Positions 18,045-26,478 of a stretch of 64,000 nucleotides of DNA are shown one piece after another. The notes under the pieces are model-generated. The model was given only the letters and a program-made list of their open reading frames with translations, was not told where the DNA came from and searched no databases. The DNA is taken from positions 149,201 through 213,200 of the forward strand of contig CANQJT010000003.1 in assembly GCA_947624325.1 (NCBI GenBank), read 5' to 3'. How positions within the stretch are numbered: position 1 is the first letter of the stretch; each line of letters begins with the position of its first letter. Source of the stretch: Candidatus Gastranaerophilales bacterium (GTDB lineage: Bacteria > Cyanobacteriota > Vampirovibrionia > Gastranaerophilales > Gastranaerophilaceae). Position numbers and translations under genes: made by a program.

Positions 18045-20804
18045 ATGAAGATAAAATCCGTTATAAAAATATTTTTAAAAATAATAATCGCTCTTTTAAT
18101 ATTATCGGGGCTTATTTTGGCTTTCTGGCTAAAGGGGTTTCCGTTTTTGGTTTCAAATGAATTTATAATATCTGCGGTTGAAAAGTCAGCTAAAAAGTAT
18201 GCAGGTATTGATGTTGATTTGCAAAAGCCAAAATTAAAAACTTATCTTTATCCAAAAATTGAATTTGGTTTAGATTTAATTTCTTTAAATAATGACAACA
18301 ATAAACTGCTTGAAATATCAAAACTTGACTGCGCTCTTAATTTTAATGAAATATTTAAGAAAGTAATTGTTGTTGACCGCTTTGGCGCTGATAATATTTA
18401 TGCTGATGTAAATAAACTAATTCAGATATTCCCTGCAGGGGAAAAGCAAGAGCAAAACAAAAAATCGGATTGGATTATTGATTTATATGATTCCGTTTTG
18501 TATTTGAATAAAAGTTTTATTGTTTATTACCCTCAACAAGATACTAAAATAGAATTAACGGCAAAAAATTTAAATGTTGATAACCGTGAAAAAATTGAAA
18601 GATTTGTTCATTTTAACTTCAATGCTGATATTTTTAAAGATAACAAAAAAGTTAATGTATCAATAAAAGACGATAATAAAATAGTTATAAAAAATAAACA
18701 TATTTATGTTGAAAACTGTCCGCTCGTAATAAATTATTCAAAAATGTATTTTAACGCACAGGCTGACAGAAATGACTATGAAGTAAATATTTTCGCTAAA
18801 AAGTTTTTTATTCCCGATTTAATAAAACTTTTAGAAACAAATGTTGTTGAAAATAACATAAAAGAATCTTTAAGCCCCTTAAAAAATTTAAACGGCGACT
18901 TTGATTTTAATATAAAACTGTTAAAATCAGGCATTTCGGGTGATATTAAATTTAATAAAATCAGCGCTAAACTTATTCCTTTAGCAGATATGCCGTTTAC
19001 GGTTAACTCGGGAACGGTTCTTTTACAAGGGAATGACCTTATTTTAAAAGACTTTACGGGCTATTACGATAATAAAAAATCAAATGAATTGTCTTTAGAG
19101 GGAACTGTCAAAGACTACTTAAAAACAATGAAAACAAATATTGTTTTAAGAGCATTATTAACAAATGACTTTTTTTCTAAATACCTTTCAAAAACAGCAG
19201 GTATTAATTTGACTTTGAAAGGTAAAAGCCGGTCAAAAACAATTATTGATGTAGAGGGAAACAAAACAGATATAACCGCAATGGGAAAAATTGCAAAAGG
19301 TGATGATATCTTGGTCGAAGGTGCTTCTTTAAGCCCCGTAAATTATGATAGAGCCTTAACTGCAAATCTTCATCTAAATGGCGACATCTTAAATATAGAA
19401 ACAATAAAATATTTTATTGCGAAAGAACTGAATAAAGAGACAAAGGGTGTAAAACCGATTATTACACTGGACGGGAATTTAAATATAATAAACGGAAAAA
19501 TTTTGGATTTCGGCTTTCAAATTCCAAACCCTCTTCCGAGTGAATTTTTAAATGTCTTAATCGGACAGAAGATGTTCAAAAAAGGTAAATTTTTTGGTGA
19601 TATGAGGTATATAAATACGGGCAGAGTGCCTGTAATAAATGGAAATCTTCAAGCGGATAAAGTATTAATTCCGCCTCAAAGAATTTTCTTAAAATCTGGC
19701 AGAATTTATACCGAAAATAATCTTATTAAAATTGATGCAAGCGGTAAATACAGAAGATGCGGCTGGGAATTTAACGGAAATATTTTAAACGAAATAATAT
19801 TCCCGATTATAATAAAAAATACATCTTTGGTGGTTGATGACATAAATATAGCAAGGATAATGAAGGCATTAAACAGCCCCGTTCAAAAAGCTTCTTATAA
19901 TAATGACGATATAGAAGCTGATGATGACAATAACAATATGGCATTTGACCCGACTAATTTAATTATAGAAAATGCAAAAATAAAAATACAAAAAGGAAGT
20001 TATAATGAAATTAATTTTGCCAATGTAGAAGCAAATATGTCGCTGGATAAACAGGGAATATTTAAACTTGCATCAAATATGTTTGATATAGCAGGTGGTC
20101 AGACAAACGCAAAAGTAAACTGCGATTTAAAAAATCATAAGTATTATATTCGTTTAGGTATAAAAGAAGTAGACTCTGATATTATGTCAACCGCTATATT
20201 GAACTTAAAACGTGAAATAGAAGGAAAAGCAAGCGGACTTATTGAATTAAATACGGATGATTCCTTGAAGCTTAACGGAAATATAAAATTTTTGGTGTCA
20301 AACGGTGCAATACAAAAGGTAGGACTGGTTCAATATGTATTAAATTTTGCTTCCGTATTCAGAAATCCGCTTACGATGATAAGTCCTTCAATATTCTCAG
20401 ATATTATTAATATCCCCGAAGGAAAATTTGATAAAATAACCGGTGAGTTAAAACTTAAAAATAATGTGATAGAATTAATTAAGATAAAATCATATTCACC
20501 TCAATTAAGTGCATTTATAATAGGAAGATACGACTTGGAAAATTCCGATGCGATATTGAGAATATATACAAAATTCAGCAACAAACATAAAGGTGTAGGC
20601 GGATTTTTAAGGAGTTTATCACTAAACAGTCTTGCAAACAGAATACCTCTAAAATCCAGAAACGATGCAAATTACTATTCGGCAGAACTTGAACAGCTTC
20701 CCGATATAGAAGCGGATGATAAAGATTGTCAGGTATTTTTAACAAAAGTAGATGGTGACGTAGAACATAATAACTTCATTTCATCTTTAAAGAAAATAAA
20801 ATAA
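18045..20804 (+). CDS. AsmA-family inner-membrane-anchored protein
   Basis: 919 residues. A single N-terminal membrane segment (IFLKIIIALLILSGLILAFWL, about residues 8-28) is followed by a long beta-rich periplasmic part. The region about 730-890 is the AsmA-like C-terminal domain (EIEGKASGLIELNT, GAIQKVGLVQYVLNFASVFRN, GKFDKITGELKLKNNVIELI). AsmA-like proteins are thought to form bridge-like lipid conduits or aid outer-membrane assembly, so this supports a diderm envelope. The open frame extends to 17877 but overlaps the divergent gene; ATG at 18045 begins a sensible MKIKS anchor. No ribosome-binding site is visible there. A SIMPL gene follows after 11 bases. Confidence 0.85.
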   Translation: MKIKSVIKIFLKIIIALLILSGLILAFWLKGFPFLVSNEFIISAVEKSAKKYAGIDVDLQKPKLKTYLYPKIEFGLDLISLNNDNNKLLEISKLDCALNFNEIFKKVIVVDRFGADNIYADVNKLIQIFPAGEKQEQNKKSDWIIDLYDSVLYLNKSFIVYYPQQDTKIELTAKNLNVDNREKIERFVHFNFNADIFKDNKKVNVSIKDDNKIVIKNKHIYVENCPLVINYSKMYFNAQADRNDYEVNIFAKKFFIPDLIKLLETNVVENNIKESLSPLKNLNGDFDFNIKLLKSGISGDIKFNKISAKLIPLADMPFTVNSGTVLLQGNDLILKDFTGYYDNKKSNELSLEGTVKDYLKTMKTNIVLRALLTNDFFSKYLSKTAGINLTLKGKSRSKTIIDVEGNKTDITAMGKIAKGDDILVEGASLSPVNYDRALTANLHLNGDILNIETIKYFIAKELNKETKGVKPIITLDGNLNIINGKILDFGFQIPNPLPSEFLNVLIGQKMFKKGKFFGDMRYINTGRVPVINGNLQADKVLIPPQRIFLKSGRIYTENNLIKIDASGKYRRCGWEFNGNILNEIIFPIIIKNTSLVVDDINIARIMKALNSPVQKASYNNDDIEADDDNNNMAFDPTNLIIENAKIKIQKGSYNEINFANVEANMSLDKQGIFKLASNMFDIAGGQTNAKVNCDLKNHKYYIRLGIKEVDSDIMSTAILNLKREIEGKASGLIELNTDDSLKLNGNIKFLVSNGAIQKVGLVQYVLNFASVFRNPLTMISPSIFSDIINIPEGKFDKITGELKLKNNVIELIKIKSYSPQLSAFIIGRYDLENSDAILRIYTKFSNKHKGVGGFLRSLSLNSLANRIPLKSRNDANYYSAELEQLPDIEADDKDCQVFLTKVDGDVEHNNFISSLKKIK

Positions 20805-20815
20805 AGGAGTAAAAT

Positions 20816-21556
20816 ATGCAGATAAAAGATTATCAAATAGTTGTATTGGGTATAATAATAGCGCTCGGATGCGTATTTTCAACATATATATTATCTAAAT
20901 CGGTTATAGAATTTCAAAAACTTCAAAATCAAACAATAAGAGTAACGGGAAGCGCAAGTAAAAATGTCACTTCAGACAGAGCTTCCTGGACAATAAGATT
21001 TACGGCAGATAAACCGACTTTAAAAGAAGGCTATAAACAGCTTGAAGCCGATGCAGTTAAAATAAAAGAATTTTTTAAATCTAACGGAATAGAAGAAAAA
21101 GAAATTAATTTTTCAGTAATAGATTCTAACCCTAAATATAAAAGATTTCCCGGCTCATATAACTATTCAAACGAAGTAGAAAGCTATGAAGTAAGCCAAA
21201 GTGCAACTGTTAAATCGACAGATATAAATAAACTGACTGAAATTTCAAAAAAAGTAAATACACTAATAAATCAGGATATAAATTTAACATCCTCCCCAAT
21301 GGAATATTTTGTATCAAACTTGGATAATATAAAAGTTGAAGCAGCTGAGGAGGCTTCCAAAAATGCAAAAGAAAGAGCTAAAAGCCTTGTAAAAGGAACA
21401 AACGGTAAAATCGGTGTAATGACAAGTGCAAAACTGGGAGTTTTCCAAATCGTTCCCGTAGATTCAACAGAAGTTCAAGACTACGGTATAAATGATACTT
21501 CCTCCGTAGAAAAGAAGGTTGTAGCAACGGTAAGTGCAACTTTTACTGTTAAATAA
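20816..21556 (+). CDS. SIMPL (DUF541) domain envelope protein
   Basis: 246 residues. One N-terminal membrane anchor or uncleaved signal (IVVLGIIIALGCVFSTYILS) is followed by the SIMPL fold: TIRVTGSASKNVTSDRASWTIRF, the conserved GSASK/VT start, then KEINFSVIDSNP and the helix EAAEEASKNAKERAKSL. The family lies in the periplasm or is surface-exposed, with unclear function, often stress-related. Good AAGGAG just before ATG. Probably an operon with the AsmA-like gene. It ends base-to-base against the stop of the opposing radical SAM gene. Confidence 0.9.
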   Translation: MQIKDYQIVVLGIIIALGCVFSTYILSKSVIEFQKLQNQTIRVTGSASKNVTSDRASWTIRFTADKPTLKEGYKQLEADAVKIKEFFKSNGIEEKEINFSVIDSNPKYKRFPGSYNYSNEVESYEVSQSATVKSTDINKLTEISKKVNTLINQDINLTSSPMEYFVSNLDNIKVEAAEEASKNAKERAKSLVKGTNGKIGVMTSAKLGVFQIVPVDSTEVQDYGINDTSSVEKKVVATVSATFTVK

Positions 21557-22543
21557 TTATAATACTTTATCTCTAAGCTCTTTAAGATCCGGAAATAAGG
21601 TTACATGCGGAGGGTCAAATATAGGTTGCTTAAGAATTTTAATCAAATCCTTATGATGCTTGTGATTTGGATTAATTAAAGAATATTTGTCAAAATTTCT
21701 TTCCATTTCAGTATCTTTATAAACTCGTCTTAAAGCCCAGAAAGTAACTTCCGCATTATATTTTTGTGCAAATTTTACAAACTTTGGCATTTCTTTATAA
21801 TTTTCGGAAAATACTACAAATATAAACCTAAAATCATTAATTAAATTTTGTTTTTTCATTTCAGCAAAATTTTCAAGATTAGATAATAATCTATGCCAAT
21901 TACCGCCTCTTACAATTTTACGGTAAGTCCACCAGGTGGCTGAATGAATGGAAACATTTATTGAATCTATTCTGTTATATATATTTAAATTTTCTAATAC
22001 TTTTTTACTTGCAATAAGCCCGTTTGTTAAGAACTTAAATTTAATATCCGGATATTTTTCAGCAGCCTTTTTTATAATCATTAACTCTCTGGGGCTGGCA
22101 AACGGGTCTCCGTCTATTCCAAAGTGTAATATTTTAGCATCTTTAAACATCGGAAGCCAGACTTTTTCAATATCTTCTTCCATTGTATCTTTATTATAAT
22201 CGGTATGAAACCAATCATCTCTGCATATTCTGCATCTGACATTACATCTGTTATCCGAACTTATTGCAATTTCTTCCGGATAATTTAATACTGTATCAGA
22301 ATTCCATTCTAATCTGGAGGGGATATCCTCATTGTTTTTTCTGTAACAACTGTCATTACACATTGAAAAGTCGCCGTTTAAAAGATTTTGTCTTATAACT
22401 TTAACTTTTTCTCCGTTCCAAATTTCTTCAAAAGGTGATTCATAAATATTACCTATAGGACTTATAAATGCGGGGCAACAGGTACAGACTTCACCTTCAT
22501 GGTTAACTTCTATTCTGTAAAACGGTTGATCACAAAACGGCAT
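21557..22543 (-). CDS. Radical SAM protein with N-terminal SPASM-type cysteines
   Basis: 328 residues. The radical SAM cluster motif is CNVRCRIC (C-x3-C-x2-C), followed by HFGIDGDPFASP (SAM-binding) and KFLTNG. The first 60 residues carry extra cysteines (CTCCPAF, MCNDSCYRK), as in SPASM auxiliary iron-sulfur sites, so the domain order is SPASM before radical SAM. Such proteins modify peptides, sugars or cofactors; no precursor peptide or partner is seen next to it. GGAG lies 11 bases before the ATG. Confidence 0.88.
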   Translation of the reverse strand: MPFCDQPFYRIEVNHEGEVCTCCPAFISPIGNIYESPFEEIWNGEKVKVIRQNLLNGDFSMCNDSCYRKNNEDIPSRLEWNSDTVLNYPEEIAISSDNRCNVRCRICRDDWFHTDYNKDTMEEDIEKVWLPMFKDAKILHFGIDGDPFASPRELMIIKKAAEKYPDIKFKFLTNGLIASKKVLENLNIYNRIDSINVSIHSATWWTYRKIVRGGNWHRLLSNLENFAEMKKQNLINDFRFIFVVFSENYKEMPKFVKFAQKYNAEVTFWALRRVYKDTEMERNFDKYSLINPNHKHHKDLIKILKQPIFDPPHVTLFPDLKELRDKVL

Positions 22544-22610
22544 AAATTCTTAATCTCCATATGCAAATGCTATCATAATTAACTATGCATTGCAATAAAC
22601 ATATTAAGAT

Positions 22611-23699
22611 TTAAAACATAGCCGTTTTTTTAAATCTTCTGATTGAATCAGATATTTTGTCGCCTGCTTCTGAGAAACTATCTTGGATATTATATATAGA
22701 ATTTTTTAATCTTGTGTTGAGAGAAACAGGTATTTTGGTAATATTTTGAATTTTACCGTCAGCGCCAATTATTACAACTTTTTCAAGTCTTGATAAATTG
22801 TTGTTATAGATATATTTTATTTTAGTTCTTCTGCCCAAATTCTTTTCGTTAATTGTAATATCAATAAGTTTTCCTGTTTCATAGTTATATTTAAATGCAG
22901 ATGATTTTGTAATTTGATTTGATTCATCATATATATTAACCGTCGATAATTTATTATTCGGATGTCTTATTTGTTCTACTCTTTTAACTCCGTTAATGGG
23001 TTTTTCAAGCACAAAATTAACAATTTTATGAGCTTTTGTATACTGAGTAGTTTTAGTTATTTTATTGCCATCTTGCAATTCAATAACTGCTACTTTTGTC
23101 GGTTTTGTTAAATCAGCCGGTTCAATATTTTCAAGAGGGGAAACATGCGGTTCCACTTTAGATTGAATAATTTCATCTATAAAACTTTGAAGTCGTTGAG
23201 ATTTATCTGTATCATTACCGACTAATTGTTTTGGAATACCTGTAACAGGTTTAGAAATTTTCTCTGTAATTTTATCATCTTGTTGAGGAATTTCATCAGT
23301 TTCTTGAGGTATTGAGTTAACAGTATCTTCATCGGGTATATTTATTGGTTCGTTATTAATATTTTGGCTGTCTTTTTCTGAATTAACATCATTCTTTGTT
23401 TCTTCTTTTATTGAAACAGCAGCTGTGGCAGCAGCAGTAGCGGCGGCAGCAGTAGCAGCTGCGGCGAATTTAGAAGCGGTTTTATTTGTAGTTTTATCAA
23501 TAGGTGATGTTATATTTTTTATGATGGCATTGTTTGGAAATTTTTTAGCAATAATCATGCCTGTTATAGCAGCTGCAGTCAGAGCACCTGCTGCCAGTAA
23601 TACTTTTGAAACTGTGTGTTTCTTTTCTTTATGTACTTTATGCCCTTTAAAATTAACATTTTGTGACGGCATATTATAATTTACAGGTGATATATTCAT
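22611..23699 (-). CDS. Lineage-type protein with V-N-F-K-G motif and Ala-rich hydrophobic stretch
   Basis: 362 residues. The start is MNISPVNYN, followed by NVNFKGHKVHKE, the V-x-F-K-(G/A) motif also present in the protein at 11224. A membrane segment (VSKVLLAAGALTAAAITGMIIA, about 31-52) and an Ala-rich run (about 77-97) follow, then a low-complexity acidic region (about 100-170). The C-terminal half is a beta-rich domain with repeats like ETGKLIDITI and IRHPNNKLSTVNIYDE, which recall hairpin-repeat surface proteins. A strong AAAAGGAG precedes ATG. Not recognised; probably membrane-anchored. Confidence 0.75.
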   Translation of the reverse strand: MNISPVNYNMPSQNVNFKGHKVHKEKKHTVSKVLLAAGALTAAAITGMIIAKKFPNNAIIKNITSPIDKTTNKTASKFAAAATAAAATAAATAAVSIKEETKNDVNSEKDSQNINNEPINIPDEDTVNSIPQETDEIPQQDDKITEKISKPVTGIPKQLVGNDTDKSQRLQSFIDEIIQSKVEPHVSPLENIEPADLTKPTKVAVIELQDGNKITKTTQYTKAHKIVNFVLEKPINGVKRVEQIRHPNNKLSTVNIYDESNQITKSSAFKYNYETGKLIDITINEKNLGRRTKIKYIYNNNLSRLEKVVIIGADGKIQNITKIPVSLNTRLKNSIYNIQDSFSEAGDKISDSIRRFKKTAMF

Positions 23700-23789
23700 A
23701 CTAACTCCTTTTGATGTTTTTTCTAAAATTTCAACAAAATAAAAATTGTCAAATTTATGTAAAAATGTAACAAATGTTAAGAATTAACC

Positions 23790-24767
23790 TTATTCGAAAA
23801 GAGCATTTAAGAAGTCTTCAGGGTTAAATAATTTTAAATCTTCGAGTTTTTCGCCAACACCAATAAGTTTTACGGGCAAATTAAATTCTTTTGCAATAGC
23901 AATAATAATTCCGCCCTTTGCACTGCCATCAAGCTTGGTTAAAGCTACAGATGTTAAATTTACGGCATCTGAAAATAATTTAGCTTGGGAAAGTCCGTTT
24001 TGTCCGGTATTTGCATCAAGAACAAGAATACTTTCCTGCAAGGAATCGGGTGCTAACTTATCTATTACGGATTTAACTTTGTTAAGTTCTTCCATCAGAT
24101 TTTTTTTATTGTGTAGTCTGCCTGCCGTATCAATTAAAAGTATGTCATAATTTTCATTTTGAGCTTTTTTAATCGCATCAAAAACGACAGCTGCCGCATC
24201 AATTCCGTCTTTTCTATATATATCAACCTGCGCACGTTTTGCCCAGATATCAAGCTGTTCTTCGGCTGCGGCTCTAAAAGTATCGCCTGCCGCTAAAAGA
24301 ACTTTTTCCCCCGATAACCTGAAATTATTTGCAAGCTTTGCAATCAGAGTAGTTTTTCCTGCACCGTTTACACCTGTTATAAAATAAATATTTAACTTAT
24401 TTTCTATAAAATTTAGCTCGGAACTTCCTGCTTTATTTAAAATATTTGTAAATTCATCTTTTAAAAATTGTTTAACTTGAGAAGGTTTTACATTTTTTTG
24501 TTTTCTAAGTTTGTCTGTTATTGAAGAAGCAAGATTAACACCTAAATCCGCTTTAATAAGTAAATCTTCCATATCATCAAGAATAAAATCATCAAATTCT
24601 TCCTCATTGCTGATGGCGGATACTACATTACCCACAAGATTTTGAGTCGTATTTGAAATTGTTTTTTTTAAATTATCAAAAGAAAAACTCCAAAAAGATT
24701 TTGAATTCTCTTTGTTTTCATTAGTATTTTCAGTCTGTTCCGAATTTTTTTTGAAAAAATTAAACAT
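23790..24767 (-). CDS. ftsY: Signal recognition particle receptor FtsY
   Basis: 325 residues: a short charged N-terminal linker, the four-helix N domain and the SRP GTPase G domain. Motifs: ITGVNGAGKTTLIAKLA (P-loop), LLAAGDTFRAAAEEQL (insertion box), LIDTAGRLHNKKNLMEEL and ALTKLDGSAKGG (guanine specificity). It docks ribosome-SRP complexes at the inner membrane. The acidic A domain is very short, as in many bacteria. It follows nusB by 12 bases on the same strand. Confidence 0.96.
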   Translation of the reverse strand: MFNFFKKNSEQTENTNENKENSKSFWSFSFDNLKKTISNTTQNLVGNVVSAISNEEEFDDFILDDMEDLLIKADLGVNLASSITDKLRKQKNVKPSQVKQFLKDEFTNILNKAGSSELNFIENKLNIYFITGVNGAGKTTLIAKLANNFRLSGEKVLLAAGDTFRAAAEEQLDIWAKRAQVDIYRKDGIDAAAVVFDAIKKAQNENYDILLIDTAGRLHNKKNLMEELNKVKSVIDKLAPDSLQESILVLDANTGQNGLSQAKLFSDAVNLTSVALTKLDGSAKGGIIIAIAKEFNLPVKLIGVGEKLEDLKLFNPEDFLNALFE

Positions 24768-24779
24768 ACAAATCCTAAG

Positions 24780-25436
24780 TTATTTTAAATTATTTTCAAT
24801 AACGACTTTGCCTAAAATACCGTTAACAAAAGCGCCGGAGTCTTCTGTTGAATATTTTTTTGCCAGTTCAACAGCTTCATCAATAACAACTTTTATAGGT
24901 GCATTATGAACATACAAAAGCTCGCAAATAGCAATTCTTAAAATGTCTTTATCCATCTTAACAAGTCTGTTAAAATCCCAGCCAAGTGCATATTTTTTGA
25001 TTTGTTCGTCAATTTCTTCATGATGTTCTTTAAAGCTGTTCGTAATTTTAGTTATGTATTCTTTAACATCGGAATTTTCTTCTAAAGCAGCCATTTCGGC
25101 TATTTCTATGGCAAGCATTGTTTTTTCCGAAATATTTAATAGTTCATCAAGTTTATTTTGCATATCTGAAGTCGTAGGCAGAGAAACGGGAATATTATTA
25201 ACCTCAATTGGTCTTTCAAGGTTTTTTGGATGATTGGATTCATATTCTTCAATTTCCTCTTTTAACGACATAATATATGCTGCGGCTGATTTTAAATCAT
25301 CAGATGCATTATTTGTAAGTGTTCTTACGGATTTTAAAACAATATCCTGAAAATCAAATTTATTTAAATTTTGAATTGACTCTATTTGAGAAAATAAAAT
25401 TAAAGTTAATTCTCTGGCTGCTCTACGTGCTTGCAT
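24780..25436 (-). CDS. nusB: Transcription antitermination factor NusB with extended N-terminal half
   Basis: 218 residues, longer than the usual 130-150. It begins RRAARELTLILFSQIE, the NusB first helix, and ends with the diagnostic VKMDKDILRIAICELLY, APIKVVIDEAVELAKKYS and FVNGILGKV. The extra length is an insertion between helix 1 and the C-terminal bundle (about residues 50-110), including a Pro-rich segment. It binds boxA RNA with NusE/S10 in rRNA antitermination. The nusB-ftsY order implies an operon. Confidence 0.93.
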   Translation of the reverse strand: MQARRAARELTLILFSQIESIQNLNKFDFQDIVLKSVRTLTNNASDDLKSAAAYIMSLKEEIEEYESNHPKNLERPIEVNNIPVSLPTTSDMQNKLDELLNISEKTMLAIEIAEMAALEENSDVKEYITKITNSFKEHHEEIDEQIKKYALGWDFNRLVKMDKDILRIAICELLYVHNAPIKVVIDEAVELAKKYSTEDSGAFVNGILGKVVIENNLK

Positions 25437-25515
25437 TTTTTTTGTCCTTATAAATTTATTTTATGTCTACTATTAACACATAAAAATAAATAAAAGTATA
25501 TACCTTAAAAATATC

Positions 25516-25544
25516 TTGACATTTAATTACGGTCTTAATAATAT
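25516..25544 (+). promoter_or_regulatory. Sigma-70-type promoter of tRNA-Gln
   Basis: TTGACA (25516-25521), 17-bp spacer, TAATAT (25539-25544); the tRNA begins 18 bases later. Confidence 0.75.
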
Positions 25545-25561
25545 ATAATAGTCAAAGGTAA

Positions 25562-25637
25562 TGGGACGTCGCCAAGTGGTAAGGCACCTGGTTTTGGTCC
25601 AGGCATTTCGGAGGTTCGAATCCTTCCGTCCCAGCCA
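25562..25637 (+). tRNA. tRNA-Gln (anticodon UUG)
   Basis: A full cloverleaf can be folded: acceptor stem TGGGACG/CGTCCCA, D-arm with AAGTGGTAAGG, anticodon stem CTGG/CCAG around loop TTTTGGT (anticodon TTG), T-arm GAGGTTCGAATCCTTC with the conserved TTCGAAT, discriminator G and an encoded CCA. Its own promoter lies upstream and a terminator downstream. The accessory block with helicase, Fic and transposon genes begins right after it. Confidence 0.95.
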
Positions 25638-25640
25638 ATT

Positions 25641-25676
25641 AAAGCTCTCGAGTATTTCGAGAGCTTTATTTATTTT
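25641..25676 (+). terminator. Intrinsic terminator of tRNA-Gln
   Basis: An 11-bp stem (AAAGCTCTCGA / TCGAGAGCTTT) with a 5-base loop, followed by a T-rich stretch. Confidence 0.85.
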
Positions 25677-25787
25677 TGTATCTGTCCGAGAAAATTTCGC
25701 AATAAGGATGTAAAGTAACATGAGGTTACAGAAAAAGTAACACGAATTTCCAGAAAAATAGAACGTATTAATTGTATTAAAATGTAA

Positions 25788-26474
25788 TTAATTAGATTTT
25801 TTCGTTACTTCAATAAATGCAGCACCAATAACTCCTATTAGCAATGCATGTAAACCTATTCCCATAATAGCGGTAAAAGCTCCAATAAATTTACCCACTG
25901 TAGTTATTGGATAAGTGTCACCATAGCCAACGCTTGTAAATGTTACAACAGACCACCAAAAAGAAGATGGTATGCTAGTAAAGCTAGGGTTTCCTGTTTG
26001 GTTTTCTGCATAATAAATTGCTATTGATGCAATTGTTAACCCTACAAAAAATATAGCAACAGTTACAATTATTTCATCTTTTTTATTTATAAAAGAATTT
26101 TTTATTTTTTCCAAGGCTGTTGTATATCTTGCCAATTTTGCAATTCGTAATAGTCTTACAACTCTTAAAATTCTTAAAAATACAGTATTCACTGTAATAA
26201 ATGATAAATAGTAAGGGAATACTGCAAGAAAATCAACAATCATCATTGGTTTAAATATTTCTTTTAACTTATAAACAGATATTACCCTCAAAAAATATTC
26301 AATAGTAAATATAACTATTGATGCCAATTCAAATGTTTCAATATAACCTTTAAATGTATTATAGAAATTCGCATCTGTTTGGAAAATAAATACAATAAAG
26401 TTTAATAATATTAAACCTATTAAAAAATTGTCTACATAAGTCTTTTCTAAAAATTTTCTTATTTTTTCTTTCAT
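25788..26474 (-). CDS. Voltage-gated-type potassium channel (six membrane segments)
   Basis: 228 residues. Segments S1-S3 are followed by an S4-like voltage sensor with regularly spaced arginines (FLRILRVVRLLRIAKLARY), then S5, the pore helix and the selectivity filter TSVGYGD, then S6. The TVGYGD-like filter makes K+ selectivity very likely. ATG at 26474 is chosen because it lies four bases after the stop of the upstream helicase gene; an in-frame start at 26510 would overlap that gene. The protein ends soon after S6, so no cytoplasmic regulatory domain is fused. It is the last gene of the helicase-nuclease cluster. Channel function is well supported; a role as membrane-depolarising effector is inferred from context. 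Confidence 0.9.
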   Translation of the reverse strand: MKEKIRKFLEKTYVDNFLIGLILLNFIVFIFQTDANFYNTFKGYIETFELASIVIFTIEYFLRVISVYKLKEIFKPMMIVDFLAVFPYYLSFITVNTVFLRILRVVRLLRIAKLARYTTALEKIKNSFINKKDEIIVTVAIFFVGLTIASIAIYYAENQTGNPSFTSIPSSFWWSVVTFTSVGYGDTYPITTVGKFIGAFTAIMGIGLHALLIGVIGAAFIEVTKKSN

Positions 26475-26478
26475 TTTT

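Noticed and set aside
25527..25721. 64-codon frame on the minus strand across tRNA-Gln
   Set aside because: It is antisense to a clear tRNA and its terminator, without a ribosome-binding site.
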